A DNA stretch of 64,000 nucleotides from RI-153 sp963752935 (lineage in GTDB: Bacteria > Chloroflexota > Anaerolineae > Caldilineales > Caldilineaceae), in NCBI GenBank assembly GCA_963752935.1, contig CAVWAL010000023.1, positions 62,001 to 126,000 on the forward strand, given 5' to 3'. The notes under the pieces were generated by a model. The model did no database searches, had not been told where the DNA came from, and saw only the letters and a program-made list of their open reading frames with translations. The stretch's first letter is position 1, and each line of letters opens with the position of its first letter. The position numbers were made by a program, and so were the translations under genes. Below, piece by piece: positions 16,544 to 26,657 of this stretch.

Positions 16544-19500
16544 ATGATATCCGCCAAACAGGGACAACACATCCTGATTGGTGCATTGCGCGCGTGGTTG
16601 CCGGCTTTACTAGGAGGACTGCTGCTGTGTATGCAACCATCTGGGCGGCTTCTGGCTCAGCCTCCTGAGCAGGAGATGGACGGCAGTCAGCAGGTCAATA
16701 CCAGTATCGCTCTGGCGTCAATGCAGGCTGTGATTCCAGCCTGTGATCCGATTACCAACAACGTCACATGGGAAGCCGGCAATATCTACGTCGTGCAAAA
16801 CTGCAATCTGACGATTGCCGACAAGGCATCCCTCACTATTGAGCCGGGCGTCATCGTCAAATTTGGGGGGACAGCGCCCGGTTACGGATCAGCGTTAGGC
16901 AGCGCAGCCGTCATCATCGAAGGGACTATGCATGTCAACGGCACAGAAGCGAACCCGGTCATCTTTACCAGTTATGCCGACGACACGTATGGCGGCGACA
17001 CGAATGAAAATGGGAACAGTAGCGGCGCCGCGGGAGATTGGTATGGACTGGTTTTCCAATCGGGCAGTAGCGGGCAGTTGGAGCATTTCTTCGTCGGTTA
17101 TGCCGGATCGGGGGTATTCAATGCCATGAACGGTGTCGGCTATGGCCGGGCACAGATTGATGTCAAAGAAGGCGCTCTGCAACTACGGCACGGAACCATC
17201 ACCACAGGACTGCGCAAGGGCATCTACCTGGAAGGAAGCGGCATCACCCCCATTATCGAAAATGTCCAAATCGTCCACAACGATGACCCCACAGATAGTT
17301 ACGGCACCCTGGGGACGGCCATCTACCAGGCCAACATCAATATGCAGCCTACCTACAGCAACCTCACCCTCAGCGACAACGATCGGAATGAGGTGACTAT
17401 TGGCGACTTTCGAGGCGATCTGACACAAGACGTAACACTTGGCGGCGCCAACTATGGATTTCTCTGTGGCTACACTGTTTGTCAACTAAACGTTCCTACT
17501 GGTCGTACCTTGACGGTGGCGCCAAATACACTGCTCGACTTTCGCGCATCCTATGGTATTGCCATCGCAGAGGATGGCAGCCTGAGTGCCGCGGGAACGT
17601 TGACTCAGCCAATCACCTTTACTTCTAAACTGGCAGCGGCCGAAAATCCCAACCAATACTGGATGGGGATTTGGGCCAAACCGGGCAGCAACCTGCTGCT
17701 TGATCATTGTGATATCAGCTATGCCGACGATGGTAATTATGGACAGGGCGGACTCGAGATCAACACAGATAATGCTACGGTCAGCCAATGCAAAATTCAC
17801 CATAACAGGCAAAATGGCCTCTACATCTACAGCAGAGATGGTGCCACCATTCATCCCACCCTGACCAATGTGGATGTCAGCGACAATGGACGGTACGGCC
17901 TTTTCCTAGACACCAGCAGCGGCAGCGTCAACTCCGTCACCTGGGACGGTGGTCGGATCAGCAACAATGGTTGGTCGGGTGTGGCGGCGAGCACATGGAA
18001 CAGTATCATTAACCCCACATTGCGTAACCTGACCATCGCCGACAACGGCGCATCCGGCGATCTTGCCGGACGCTACGAAGGGCTCTACTGGGATGATCAC
18101 AATGTCAATCCTACGCTGGAGAATCTGACCATCACCGGCAATGCAGGTGCAGCCGTCTATTGGTATTGCAACGGCTCGATCACTGCCCGCAACCTGATCG
18201 CAACGGACAATGGCACGAATGAGTTGATCATGCCCGGCTGTGCGCTCAGCGGTGGTCGGCAATGGGATCTGGGCGATGCGGGCATCGACACACGGGTGAC
18301 CGGCGCCATCGAAGTCAACCCCAATAGTCTGCTCTCCCTTCAGCCCGGTACATCCTTGCGCTTCGACAAGAATCAGTACGGCTCGGCGACTGGCATCTTG
18401 GTCAAGGAGCACGCCGGCCTCTATGCCCTGGGCACGGCGGAAGATCCCATCCTCTTCACCGGGAGCACCGAGACTCCGGGCTGGTGGACGGGGATCGAAG
18501 CCACCTACGCCAAAGCATCGGTTGTACTCAACCATTGTGAGATCGCCTATGGAGCCAACGCCAACCTCGCTCTCTACGGCAATTCGGCTGTCTCTCCATC
18601 GCCTGTTAGCGTGCAAAACTGCGATATTCATCATTCGGCCAAAAAGGGCATCTTCTTGGATTGGGTCTTGACCGAACCACCTTTCGTTCGGAACAATCAG
18701 ATCCATGATAACGGGGCAGAGGGTATCACCAATTGGAATGCACCTGTCTTAGATGCCCGCCAGAACTACTGGGGCGCCCCTAGCGGACCGTTCCACGCCA
18801 CGCAAAACCCGGCCGGCCTGGGAGATACAGTGGGCGACAACATCCTCTTCTACCCATGGCTGACAACACCGTCCAGTAGTGATGATGCAGGTGTGGGGCG
18901 GATGATCGTCTCCACCGGAGCGCCCAGTCAGGTCAGCCCCGGCGAGACCGTGGACTTTGCAATCCAGTATCTGAGCCAGATGACCAAAACGTTGGACAGC
19001 AGCATCCTCATGCTGCAACTGCCCGAAACCGGCCATTTTGTCGAGAGTACGGGGGGTGGCCTTTACTGGCCGGATCGCCATCAGGTGTTTTGGAAGCTAG
19101 GGAATCTTGCACCGGGGGCCAACGGGTTTGTCAGCGTGCGCGTGCGCTTCCAATGGGGGTTGACCTCAGACTTTGCCGACGGTTCTCTGACTCAGTTTGC
19201 GGCCAAAAACTACAACAGCGCAGCGCTGGATGTCGCCGAATACAACGCTTACGAATCCACTTTGCTCAGCGTTTCCGATTTGAGCGGCATGAACACCGAG
19301 GAGTTCGCCATACTGCGGGGAGCCAATGGGGATCTAGAAAGTCTCTATCAAAGTGCGTTGGGCGAAGGGTTCCAATACATGAGCGCGGCCCGCATCACCT
19401 ATGCCGATGGCACGGTGGTGGTGAACGCATCCCTGCGTACGCCCGATCGCAAGTATGGCCGCATCCTTAGCCTGAGTGACGGCGCCGTGTTGGCTTCCAC

Positions 19501-21175
19501 CGTAGGAGGGGGCAAGCTGGATCTGCGAGATATGAACGGCGGCATGAGTGCGGATCTGAACAGCCAGACCTATGCGTTCTGGGGCAGTTGGATGCCGGCC
19601 GAGTCGAACCGGGCAGGCGCGGCCTGCACCGAAGATCGTTGCTTCTATAGCTGCATGCTCAAGGCCAAGAGCTGGGGGGCAGTGGCACGCAAGGTGGCTG
19701 GGGCCGTATCCTGGGTGATTCCGCCTCTGGGTGCTGCCTGGACCACCTATGAAGTCTACGACGAAATAACGACCTATCAACAGTGCAAAGAAGCGTGCAA
19801 ACAGGATCCTACTACCCATTGCTGCACGCCAGGCGAGATCCGTTGGTCGCCCACAGGGTTGAAACAGCAATGCGCCAAGTACAGTTGCGACGCCGTAGGT
19901 ACCTGGAAACAGACCCCGGATGGAATTTCAAAGTGTGGCTTTGGGGAACGCTGTGTCGCCGGCAAAGGAACCGCCGGTGGCTGCAAAGCGTGTGAAGAGG
20001 ATCTCATCGCCGCTCAATTCACTGCCGTTACCCTACGACCCCAAATGGTGAGCATCGAGACCAGTGAGGATGCCATCTGTGCAGCAGGCCAACTCAACCG
20101 TTGCTCGAACCTGACCCTGCGCCAGGCCAAAGATCCGAACGCCATCTATGGATCAGAGGGAGATCTGCTGCCAGGGGCCACCGCCGCCTATACCGTCACC
20201 TATGAGAATGTGGGCGAAGGTCGAGCGTATGGCGTCTACGTGGTCAACGTACTGCCGGGTGTCTTCGACCCCACCACCCTGGATCTGCACGGGGCGGGCG
20301 TCTATCTGCCATCCAGCCGGGAAATAGTCTGGTCGGTAGGTGAGCTAGGGCCAAGGGGCGCTGTCGATTCCGAAGGAGCCATCACCTACACCGTGGCGCT
20401 GACCGCTGGGCTGGCCAGTGGCACAATCATCGCCAACCAGGCCGTAGTCTACTTCCCCAGCGTGCCGGAGGAGACGCCGACCAACACCTGGGTGAATCTG
20501 GTTGCACCCCTCGTCGCAACGCCGCAGGATCTGATCACCAACTACATGACCCCTCTCGCCATCACCCTGCACGGATGGGAAGCGAGCAGCCTGCCTCTGA
20601 CCTATAGCATCGTGGAAGATCCCCACGGCGGCACGCTGGCGGGCACACCGCCCAACCTGACCTACACTCCAGCCGAAAACTTCACCGGCCCGGATGGCTT
20701 CAGCTTCCGCGTCAGCAACGGTACTTCCGAGAGCCGGGCAGCCCAGGTGCGTATCGACGTGATCCCAAACGGGGACGTGACCCCACCCTCCGTTCTATGG
20801 ACGACCCCAGAGGCAGACGCGACCGACGTAGAGGCGTCCGTCACACCGGTCGTTACCGACACAGTCGGTGCGCTCTACACACCGTCGATCTTGATCGGCG
20901 TCTCCGAAGCGTTGAGCGAGACCACCGTTACAACGGCCGCAGTCACCCTGGCCCTCACGGGTGGTACACCTGTGACGGCCACAGTAAGCTTCAATACCGG
21001 CATCAACCAGATCGTCCTGTATCCACGGCTGGCGCTGGCAGATGGGATGTACACTGTCAGCGTGGACACGAGTGTCAAGGATCTAGCGGGGAATCCGCTG
21101 GCAGCACCCTATACCTGGCGTTTCAGCGTTGGAGATGGGGAATCCGATATCTTTTTGCCGGCAGTACAGCGGTAG
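16544..21175 (+). CDS. Large secreted beta-helix/DUF11/Ig-like surface protein
   Basis: 1543 residues with AAAGGAGG before the ATG and a signal peptide (hydrophobic ALLGGLLLC, cleavage probably after LLAQ, about residue 40). Residues about 50-780 are parallel beta-helix repeats with many NCxI, HH and NxI turns, as in NosD/right-handed beta-helix proteins. A Cys-rich segment follows (about 1027-1150, including HCCTPGE and KCGFGERC), then a DUF11-type repeat (about 1190-1300), a cadherin-like domain (about 1320-1407) and a Big_5-like Ig domain (about 1415-1530). It ends DIFLPAVQR. Likely exported and surface-attached, possibly polysaccharide- or ice-/particle-binding; function unknown. Confidence 0.85.
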   Translation: MISAKQGQHILIGALRAWLPALLGGLLLCMQPSGRLLAQPPEQEMDGSQQVNTSIALASMQAVIPACDPITNNVTWEAGNIYVVQNCNLTIADKASLTIEPGVIVKFGGTAPGYGSALGSAAVIIEGTMHVNGTEANPVIFTSYADDTYGGDTNENGNSSGAAGDWYGLVFQSGSSGQLEHFFVGYAGSGVFNAMNGVGYGRAQIDVKEGALQLRHGTITTGLRKGIYLEGSGITPIIENVQIVHNDDPTDSYGTLGTAIYQANINMQPTYSNLTLSDNDRNEVTIGDFRGDLTQDVTLGGANYGFLCGYTVCQLNVPTGRTLTVAPNTLLDFRASYGIAIAEDGSLSAAGTLTQPITFTSKLAAAENPNQYWMGIWAKPGSNLLLDHCDISYADDGNYGQGGLEINTDNATVSQCKIHHNRQNGLYIYSRDGATIHPTLTNVDVSDNGRYGLFLDTSSGSVNSVTWDGGRISNNGWSGVAASTWNSIINPTLRNLTIADNGASGDLAGRYEGLYWDDHNVNPTLENLTITGNAGAAVYWYCNGSITARNLIATDNGTNELIMPGCALSGGRQWDLGDAGIDTRVTGAIEVNPNSLLSLQPGTSLRFDKNQYGSATGILVKEHAGLYALGTAEDPILFTGSTETPGWWTGIEATYAKASVVLNHCEIAYGANANLALYGNSAVSPSPVSVQNCDIHHSAKKGIFLDWVLTEPPFVRNNQIHDNGAEGITNWNAPVLDARQNYWGAPSGPFHATQNPAGLGDTVGDNILFYPWLTTPSSSDDAGVGRMIVSTGAPSQVSPGETVDFAIQYLSQMTKTLDSSILMLQLPETGHFVESTGGGLYWPDRHQVFWKLGNLAPGANGFVSVRVRFQWGLTSDFADGSLTQFAAKNYNSAALDVAEYNAYESTLLSVSDLSGMNTEEFAILRGANGDLESLYQSALGEGFQYMSAARITYADGTVVVNASLRTPDRKYGRILSLSDGAVLASTVGGGKLDLRDMNGGMSADLNSQTYAFWGSWMPAESNRAGAACTEDRCFYSCMLKAKSWGAVARKVAGAVSWVIPPLGAAWTTYEVYDEITTYQQCKEACKQDPTTHCCTPGEIRWSPTGLKQQCAKYSCDAVGTWKQTPDGISKCGFGERCVAGKGTAGGCKACEEDLIAAQFTAVTLRPQMVSIETSEDAICAAGQLNRCSNLTLRQAKDPNAIYGSEGDLLPGATAAYTVTYENVGEGRAYGVYVVNVLPGVFDPTTLDLHGAGVYLPSSREIVWSVGELGPRGAVDSEGAITYTVALTAGLASGTIIANQAVVYFPSVPEETPTNTWVNLVAPLVATPQDLITNYMTPLAITLHGWEASSLPLTYSIVEDPHGGTLAGTPPNLTYTPAENFTGPDGFSFRVSNGTSESRAAQVRIDVIPNGDVTPPSVLWTTPEADATDVEASVTPVVTDTVGALYTPSILIGVSEALSETTVTTAAVTLALTGGTPVTATVSFNTGINQIVLYPRLALADGMYTVSVDTSVKDLAGNPLAAPYTWRFSVGDGESDIFLPAVQR

Positions 21176-21189
21176 AGTCTGGTAATGCG

Positions 21190-21231
21190 CGCGGGGACTG
21201 CTTGCCGTGTCGAACGGAGGCGGTCCCCGCG
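21190..21231 (+). terminator. Hairpin after the surface protein gene
   Basis: A 9-bp stem, CGCGGGGAC with GTCCCCGCG, starts 14 bp after the stop. The loop is long (24 nt) and no U-tract follows, so it is only a weak terminator candidate. Confidence 0.35.
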
Positions 21232-21445
21232 ACGTTGCCAACCTTTCGGCAAAGGGTCCACCAGATCTACGATATGATGAGCTACTTACATAGAACAATC
21301 GCGGTTAGCTGCAAACTGGTAGATTGTGGCGTAACGACCAGGGCGAAAATACGGCGTCTGTAACACGGGTAGGGGGTGCCGGCATATTCCCGCCGGATTT
21401 ACTGTGCTGCGCCTAGCGAAACCAAAGATCAGGAGATTGACGAAG

Positions 21446-22213
21446 ATGAATCCATTTGGCTTTACCCGCAGTGTCGTCGAGCGCAATCATGCGTTGATCA
21501 CGCCTGAGAGCCATGTGCGTGCGCCATTGCCAGGGTGGACAAAGACCGGCGGCGTTATCGTCATCTCCCCGCGCATGGGCGCACACTTTGTGCAGTACAT
21601 GGCGCAGATGGAGCCTGGCGGCACATCCGGCGCGCCGCCGGCAGACGTAGAGCGTTTCGTTTTTGTGGAGCAAGGACAGATTGCGATCTCGATTGGGGCA
21701 ACGCAGACGGCACTCACTGTCGGCGGCTATGCGTATCTGCCGGCGGGGACGCCCCATGTGCTGCGCGCCGAGTTGCCGGCCCACTTGACTCTCTTCGAGC
21801 GGCGCTACGTTCCGCTGCCCGATCTCGCCACCCCCGATCCGATCCTGGGCAATGAAGCAGATGTGGGCGCCGATCCCTTCCTGGGCGACGACGCCGCCAT
21901 GCTCAAAACGTTGCTGCCCACCACGCCCGAGTTCGATATGGCCGTCAATCTCTTTACCTTCGCCCCCGGCGCAGCGCTGCCCCTTGTCGAAGTCCACATC
22001 ATGGAACACGGATTGCGGCTGCTCCAGGGCAAAGGCATCTATCGCCTGGGCGACGCCTGGTATCCCGTGCAGGCCGGCGATGTGATCTGGATGGGGCCCT
22101 ACTGCCCGCAGTGGTTTACAGCGGTAGGCAAGACGCCGGCGCGCTATCTCTACTACAAGGATGTCGGACGAGATCCGCTAATCCATACTGACTTGTCAGA
22201 CCAACCACTATAA
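21446..22213 (+). CDS. allE: (S)-ureidoglycine aminohydrolase
   Basis: 255 residues from the ATG at 21446 (AGGAG 10 nt upstream). It is a bicupin: MNPFGFTRSVVERNHALITPESHVRAPLPGW opens as in AllE/UGHY, the first cupin has FVFVEQGQIAISI and YLPAGTPHVL, and the second has EVHIMEHGLRLLQGKGIYRLGD with metal-binding Glu/His and GDVIWMGPYCPQWF. The enzyme releases ammonia from (S)-ureidoglycine in allantoin degradation. No other ureide gene is nearby, so the pathway must be encoded elsewhere or the protein serves another role. The gene is monocistronic and ends in a strong hairpin. Confidence 0.9.
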   Translation: MNPFGFTRSVVERNHALITPESHVRAPLPGWTKTGGVIVISPRMGAHFVQYMAQMEPGGTSGAPPADVERFVFVEQGQIAISIGATQTALTVGGYAYLPAGTPHVLRAELPAHLTLFERRYVPLPDLATPDPILGNEADVGADPFLGDDAAMLKTLLPTTPEFDMAVNLFTFAPGAALPLVEVHIMEHGLRLLQGKGIYRLGDAWYPVQAGDVIWMGPYCPQWFTAVGKTPARYLYYKDVGRDPLIHTDLSDQPL

Positions 22214-22251
22214 AGAGCCTGACAATTTCGCTACCTTGCCTCCCCGCGCAA

Positions 22252-22290
22252 ATGGACGCTTTCACCGGATGATCCGGTGAAAGCGTCCAT
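22252..22290. terminator. Bidirectional hairpin between convergent genes
   Basis: A 19-bp perfect inverted repeat (arms 22252-22270 and 22272-22290, centred on ATGAT) lies between convergent allE and the hydrolase gene. No long T-run flanks it. Confidence 0.6.
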
Positions 22291-22310
22291 GTCCACATTT
22301 CCACATAACT

Positions 22311-23618
22311 CTACCTGACCGGTTGTGTCTCTTTCACTACTTGATTCACCACCACATCGACAAACTTTTCCGATTCACTGACCCAGGGGCTGTGGCCGGA
22401 GTGTTCAAACCAGATTAACTCCTTATGCGGCGCATCCAGCAGTTCGTAGTATTCCTCAATCAGCGCAGAGGGCGCATTGACATCGTGACGGCCAATCAGG
22501 AAGTAGACCGGCACCTCCAGTTGCGGCGCCTGTTGGCGGAAGTCCACATCCCACAACTGCTGGTAGACGACGCCCAGCGTGTCTAATGGTCCGCGAATCC
22601 AGTTGACGGTATCCAGCAGTCCATATTCAGGACTCGTCAGATCGCGTGGGGTGTTGAAGCCGTTGATGATGGCCGGGTTCTGATCCATGTAGGCATAGGT
22701 GTCTTTCAGATAGTTGACCTGCTGCCAGGCCACATCTTTGCCATAGTAGGGCGGCGGTCCTTGCTGGCGCAGTTGTGCCGCTCGCTGGGGATTGCCCTGT
22801 TCTTCGGCCAGATTAATGGCGAAATCGTAGCAGAGCAAGTCTGTCTCCAGGAAGGCGACCATCTGCGCCGTGCCGATGTGGGCGTAGAAGAGTTCGGGGT
22901 AGCGTTGCACCAGCATGATGCCCAGCGCGCTCCCCCAGGATTCACCTAATATGTAGATCTTGTCCTGATTGAAGCGCTCGCGTAAGTACAGCACGAGTTC
23001 GTGGGCGTCGCTGACGTATCGTTCCGGCGTCAAGGTCGAACGGTCCACGGCGTTAAACGATTTGCCTGCGCCGGGCTGCTCCCAGTTGACCACGACCAGG
23101 TGCTCTTCGAGCCCGGCCAGTTCATGGCGTGCGGTCGTCAGTTGGCTGCCGCCCGGCCCGCCCGCCAGGAAGAGGAGAACCGGGTTGTTCACATTGCGGC
23201 CACGGATAGAGATCCACTGCTCGCTATCGCCCAGTGTCACTTTCTCTAAAGTGGCGACGCTGCCTGGAACAACCTGTCCTTGCGCATCGGTAATAGGCGG
23301 CGTGGTGGCGTAAACCTGCGAAAGCCAGACCGCCACAGCCGAGACAAGCACCACGCCAAGGAAGATCCCGGCGATCGGCAAAGGTGTCCCTGTGATACGG
23401 AAGAAGAGAACAATCAGCCCGATATCGATCACGGCGAGTAAAATCGAGAGATAGAGCGGTACGGCTGTGGCCACGAACAAGAGCAAGACAGGCAGGGCCA
23501 ATATCAGGGCAATCAGCGTGCCCAAGAACCAGAGCACCCCCTTGCCAATTCGGCCCAACGCGCCAACGCTTTTCTGAGGGGTTGTACGGCTTGTAACAGA
23601 AGAAGAGACAAAATCCAT
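22311..23618 (-). CDS. Membrane-anchored alpha/beta hydrolase (S33-like)
   Basis: 435 residues from the ATG at 23618, preceded by AGGAAGGA; a longer frame upstream is rejected. Residues about 20-110 contain three or four hydrophobic segments (GVLWFLGTLIALILALPVLLL, YLSILLAVIDIGLIVLFF, IFLGVVLVSAVAVWL). The rest is an alpha/beta hydrolase: LAGGPGGSQL oxyanion loop, nucleophile elbow GESWG, GRHD acid and HSGHSP histidine, similar to proline iminopeptidases. The catalytic domain probably faces outside the membrane. Substrate unknown; peptide or ester. Confidence 0.85.
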   Translation of the reverse strand: MDFVSSSVTSRTTPQKSVGALGRIGKGVLWFLGTLIALILALPVLLLFVATAVPLYLSILLAVIDIGLIVLFFRITGTPLPIAGIFLGVVLVSAVAVWLSQVYATTPPITDAQGQVVPGSVATLEKVTLGDSEQWISIRGRNVNNPVLLFLAGGPGGSQLTTARHELAGLEEHLVVVNWEQPGAGKSFNAVDRSTLTPERYVSDAHELVLYLRERFNQDKIYILGESWGSALGIMLVQRYPELFYAHIGTAQMVAFLETDLLCYDFAINLAEEQGNPQRAAQLRQQGPPPYYGKDVAWQQVNYLKDTYAYMDQNPAIINGFNTPRDLTSPEYGLLDTVNWIRGPLDTLGVVYQQLWDVDFRQQAPQLEVPVYFLIGRHDVNAPSALIEEYYELLDAPHKELIWFEHSGHSPWVSESEKFVDVVVNQVVKETQPVR

Positions 23619-23847
23619 GATGGGGGTCCTTCCTGAAGTTGACTGCGAAAACTGCAAGTACTTGACTTCTGTGGCCCCATCATAGATCGTTGTCAGTGCA
23701 AACGGATCACGCCTTTGTTGAACATAAGTATGCACGTTGTGGAGAGAGTGACTAACCATATGACCAGGGTTAGACGACATGCACCCGTCTACCCCAACGG
23801 TTGCCTGGCGCGCACGAAGGCCGGTTGGGGGTAAATCGGCCTACCCG

Positions 23848-24753
23848 TTACCCTGCAATCCGCTGCCGCGCGTAGACGCCTGCCCCCAACAGGCCACTAT
23901 CCGCGCCAAGCTGTGTGGGCAGGATGGGAATGTTGCGATAGGACTTCATCGCCGCCACCGCATAGGATCGGCGCACGTCGTCGAGATAGCGTTCGCCGAG
24001 CAACCCAATGCTGCCGCCCACGAGCAGGACTTCGGGGCCGAGCATGTGGGCGGCCATCGCCAGCCCATGACCCAACCAATGCGCAGCTTCGTCCACAGCG
24101 GGGATCGACGCTCCGGCCAGATAATCGGTGGCCAATGCGCGCAAGGAGGCATAGCCGCTGGCCGGCAGCATCACACGCATCCCCGCGTACGATTCCAGAC
24201 AACCGATCTGCCCGCACGTACAGGGACGCCCACCCGGCACCACGCACACATGACCGATCTCACCGCCGCGGCCCATGCTGCCGCTGTACAATTGGCCGTT
24301 GATGACCAGGCCACCGCCCACGCCTGTCCCTACCGCCAGCAGAACCTGATGCCGATAGCCGCGTCCCGCGCCGAGAAGGGCCTCGGCGAGGGCGAAGGCA
24401 TTGACATCATTCTCGGCAAAGATGGGCAGATACAGAGCGTCTGCCAGTCTTCGCCCCAGGGCCAGCCCCGTCCAGCCGGGCAGATTGTCGGTGGCAAAGA
24501 CCACATCCCCCTGTTGGGGATCGATCTGACCGGCGCTCGCCACCCCCACCGCCAGCGGACGCTCCTGTGCGGCGGCCATCACATTCTGCGCCAGAGCAAT
24601 CAGCCGCGCCAGGATTGCATCGGCGCCTTCGTGGGCCAGCGTGGGCACTTCGGCGCGCTGCTGCAACGTATCATCGGCGGCCAGTATCCCCGCCGCCAAC
24701 TTTGTGCCACCCACGTCAAGGGCGAGGACGGGAGGTGGTGTAGGTGCTGTCAT
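23848..24753 (-). CDS. ROK-family sugar kinase
   Basis: 301 residues. LALDVGGTKLAAGIL is the ATP-phosphate loop, the catalytic Asp is in AENDVNAFALAE, and GTGVGGGLVINGQL and the ROK zinc motif (GHVCVVPGGRPCTCGQIGCLESYAG) are all present. The family phosphorylates glucose, N-acetylmannosamine or similar sugars. A NanE epimerase gene lies 2.6 kb upstream on the same strand, which makes N-acetylmannosamine kinase a reasonable guess. It follows the sugar isomerase gene with a 13-bp gap and is the last gene of that operon. Confidence 0.9.
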   Translation of the reverse strand: MTAPTPPPVLALDVGGTKLAAGILAADDTLQQRAEVPTLAHEGADAILARLIALAQNVMAAAQERPLAVGVASAGQIDPQQGDVVFATDNLPGWTGLALGRRLADALYLPIFAENDVNAFALAEALLGAGRGYRHQVLLAVGTGVGGGLVINGQLYSGSMGRGGEIGHVCVVPGGRPCTCGQIGCLESYAGMRVMLPASGYASLRALATDYLAGASIPAVDEAAHWLGHGLAMAAHMLGPEVLLVGGSIGLLGERYLDDVRRSYAVAAMKSYRNIPILPTQLGADSGLLGAGVYARQRIAG

Positions 24754-24766
24754 GGGAGACCCTTGC

Positions 24767-25607
24767 TCATTTGTTCAACAACTTGCGTGCCGCTGCCAGA
24801 CTGCCCGGTACACCGATCGTCAACGGATCGAGGCCACCTTCGTATTCGAGGGAGAGCCAGCCGTCGTAGCCCGCCTGCCCCAGAATCGAGATGATCTCGG
24901 CCAGATCGACCTGCCCTTCGCTGACGACAGTGCCGGTGTAGCCGACACCGTCCAGCCCTTTGTAGACGTGGGCAGTCTGCCCTTCGGGGGCGACGGCAAA
25001 GTCTTTCAAATGGACGAGCGCCACCAGATCGGCCAGGTCACGTGCGGCGTCGGTGGGGTTCTGCCCCACAAGCAGGAAGTTGCCCGTATCCAGATTGGCA
25101 CGCAAAGACGGTGAATCGACGGTCTCGATCATCTGGCGCACCTGATCGCTGCGTCCGGCCATCAGCCCGTGATTCTCTAGCGCCAGGACAACGCCATGCT
25201 GCGCGGCGTAGTCGGCGCTGGCCGACAGCCCCTCGATGATCCAGATCCATGCCGTCGGCCAGGGTGTAACCTTGCTTGTGATTGCCGCTGAAAACGCGCA
25301 TCAGCCCAACTTCCAGGGCGTTAGCCGTATCGACGCCGGTCTTCATATCGGCCAACTGCTTCTCCCACAGTGCCCGATCCGGCTGGAAGAAATCATTGCC
25401 CACCGAATAGACGGCCAATTCCAATCCGGCGTCGCGAACCTGCTTTTTGATGCGCGGCAACTCTGCCGCCTTGTCTTTCCAGAAATAGTCGAGCAGTTCC
25501 ACGCCTTCCACGTCTTGCCCGGCGGCGAACTCGACAAAACCGGCCATATCCATCTGTCCTGCCCGCACAGGGTGGACAACACTCCACATACTGACGCTAA
25601 GTTTCAT
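24767..25607 (-). CDS. Sugar phosphate isomerase/epimerase (xylose-isomerase-like TIM barrel), frameshifted
   Basis: The first half (MKLSVSMWSVV...GVELLDYFW..., ending near YTLADGMD) and the second half (WIIEGLSASADYAAQHG..., NHGLMAGRSDQV, NLDTGNF, VHLKDF, GGLDPL) belong to one AP-endonuclease-2-type TIM barrel but are in different frames. The break lies at 25241-25248, where one extra base puts WIIEGL out of frame. Joined length of about 280 residues is normal. The start overlaps the Gfo/Idh/MocA gene stop by 4 bp. The context suggests isomerisation or epimerisation of a sugar intermediate before the ROK kinase. Confidence 0.82.
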
Positions 25608-26617
25608 GGTTTGATCCTTGATTTTGAGGAGGACGACGTCGTCTGCCGTCCTCTCTTGGCGCTGGCGTACGCTTCGTCAATCACTCGCATGACCGCAAGC
25701 CCGTCTGCCCCACTGACCTTGGGCGCGGCGCCGGTGAGCGCGCTGTTGAGGAAGCTCTCGGCCTGCAACGAAAAACGATTGGGTGTGTCGAAGGGGAGTT
25801 GGGTCCACTCCGCGTCGCCGGTCAATTTGTAGCGTAGACCCTCGGGCTGGGCATAGTCGATGACAGCCTGCCCTTCACTGCCGTAAATGCGCACTTCGGC
25901 CTCAGAGACCGGCGTCACCCAGCTACACGTCAACGTACCCAGGACGCCGCGTTCGCTGGTCACGAGCATGGACGCGCTATCCTCGACGGGGATGGCGTGC
26001 AGCGTAGAGGAGATCGCGGCGCTGACATCGCTCACTTCACCGGCCAGGGCGCGGAAGATATCCACGCTGTGGACGAGCGTATCGATCAGGATGCCGCCGC
26101 CTGCCACCTCGGCATCGGTGAACCAGGACGTGCCCGCCCGCGCAAAGCGGAAGCCGAAGCGGTTGTGGATCTGAACCACGGTGCCCAGCTTGCCCGACGC
26201 GATCAACTCTTGGGCCTGGGTGACACTGCGGTGGAAACGGTGACAGAATGCGAATTGTAGAAAGCCGTGGCTCTCGTCCATGGCAGCGACAAGCGCCTCG
26301 GTTTCAGGCAGATTGCGCGCCGGTGGTTTCTCGCATAGGACGGCCAGATCACGGTTCGCCGCTGCCTGCACAACGGCCAGGTGCAGGTTGGGTGGCGTAC
26401 ACACGCTCACGGCATCGGGGCGCACCTCATCGAACATTTCCTCGAAATCGGCGAAGGCCTGCCCGCCGAAAACAGCGACTCGTTCCTCCGCCGCAGACAG
26501 ATTGATGTCGGCGACCCCCGCAATTTCACAAAGATCGGGCCAATCAGCATACGCCTTCAAATGCGTCCCGCCGATGCCGCCGGCTCCGACCACCGCAACA
26601 CGAAGTTTCTCGCTCAT
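25604..26617 (-). CDS. Gfo/Idh/MocA-family oxidoreductase
   Basis: 337 residues. The N-terminal Rossmann motif is VAVVGAGGIGGTHLKAY; VSVCTPPNLHL and the family EKPPA catalytic-Lys motif (LCEKPPARNLPE) follow; the C-terminal alpha/beta domain contains HRFHRSV and GGGILIDTLVHSVDIFRALAG with the expected Asp/His. These NAD(P)-dependent enzymes oxidise or reduce sugar hydroxyls. First gene of a three-gene operon with a sugar isomerase and ROK kinase, which points to sugar or inositol catabolism. Confidence 0.9.
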   Translation of the reverse strand: MSEKLRVAVVGAGGIGGTHLKAYADWPDLCEIAGVADINLSAAEERVAVFGGQAFADFEEMFDEVRPDAVSVCTPPNLHLAVVQAAANRDLAVLCEKPPARNLPETEALVAAMDESHGFLQFAFCHRFHRSVTQAQELIASGKLGTVVQIHNRFGFRFARAGTSWFTDAEVAGGGILIDTLVHSVDIFRALAGEVSDVSAAISSTLHAIPVEDSASMLVTSERGVLGTLTCSWVTPVSEAEVRIYGSEGQAVIDYAQPEGLRYKLTGDAEWTQLPFDTPNRFSLQAESFLNSALTGAAPKVSGADGLAVMRVIDEAYASAKRGRQTTSSSSKSRIKP

Positions 26618-26657
26618 GTGATCTCGCTTCTACTCTTGAACTGGCAGTGAATACGAA

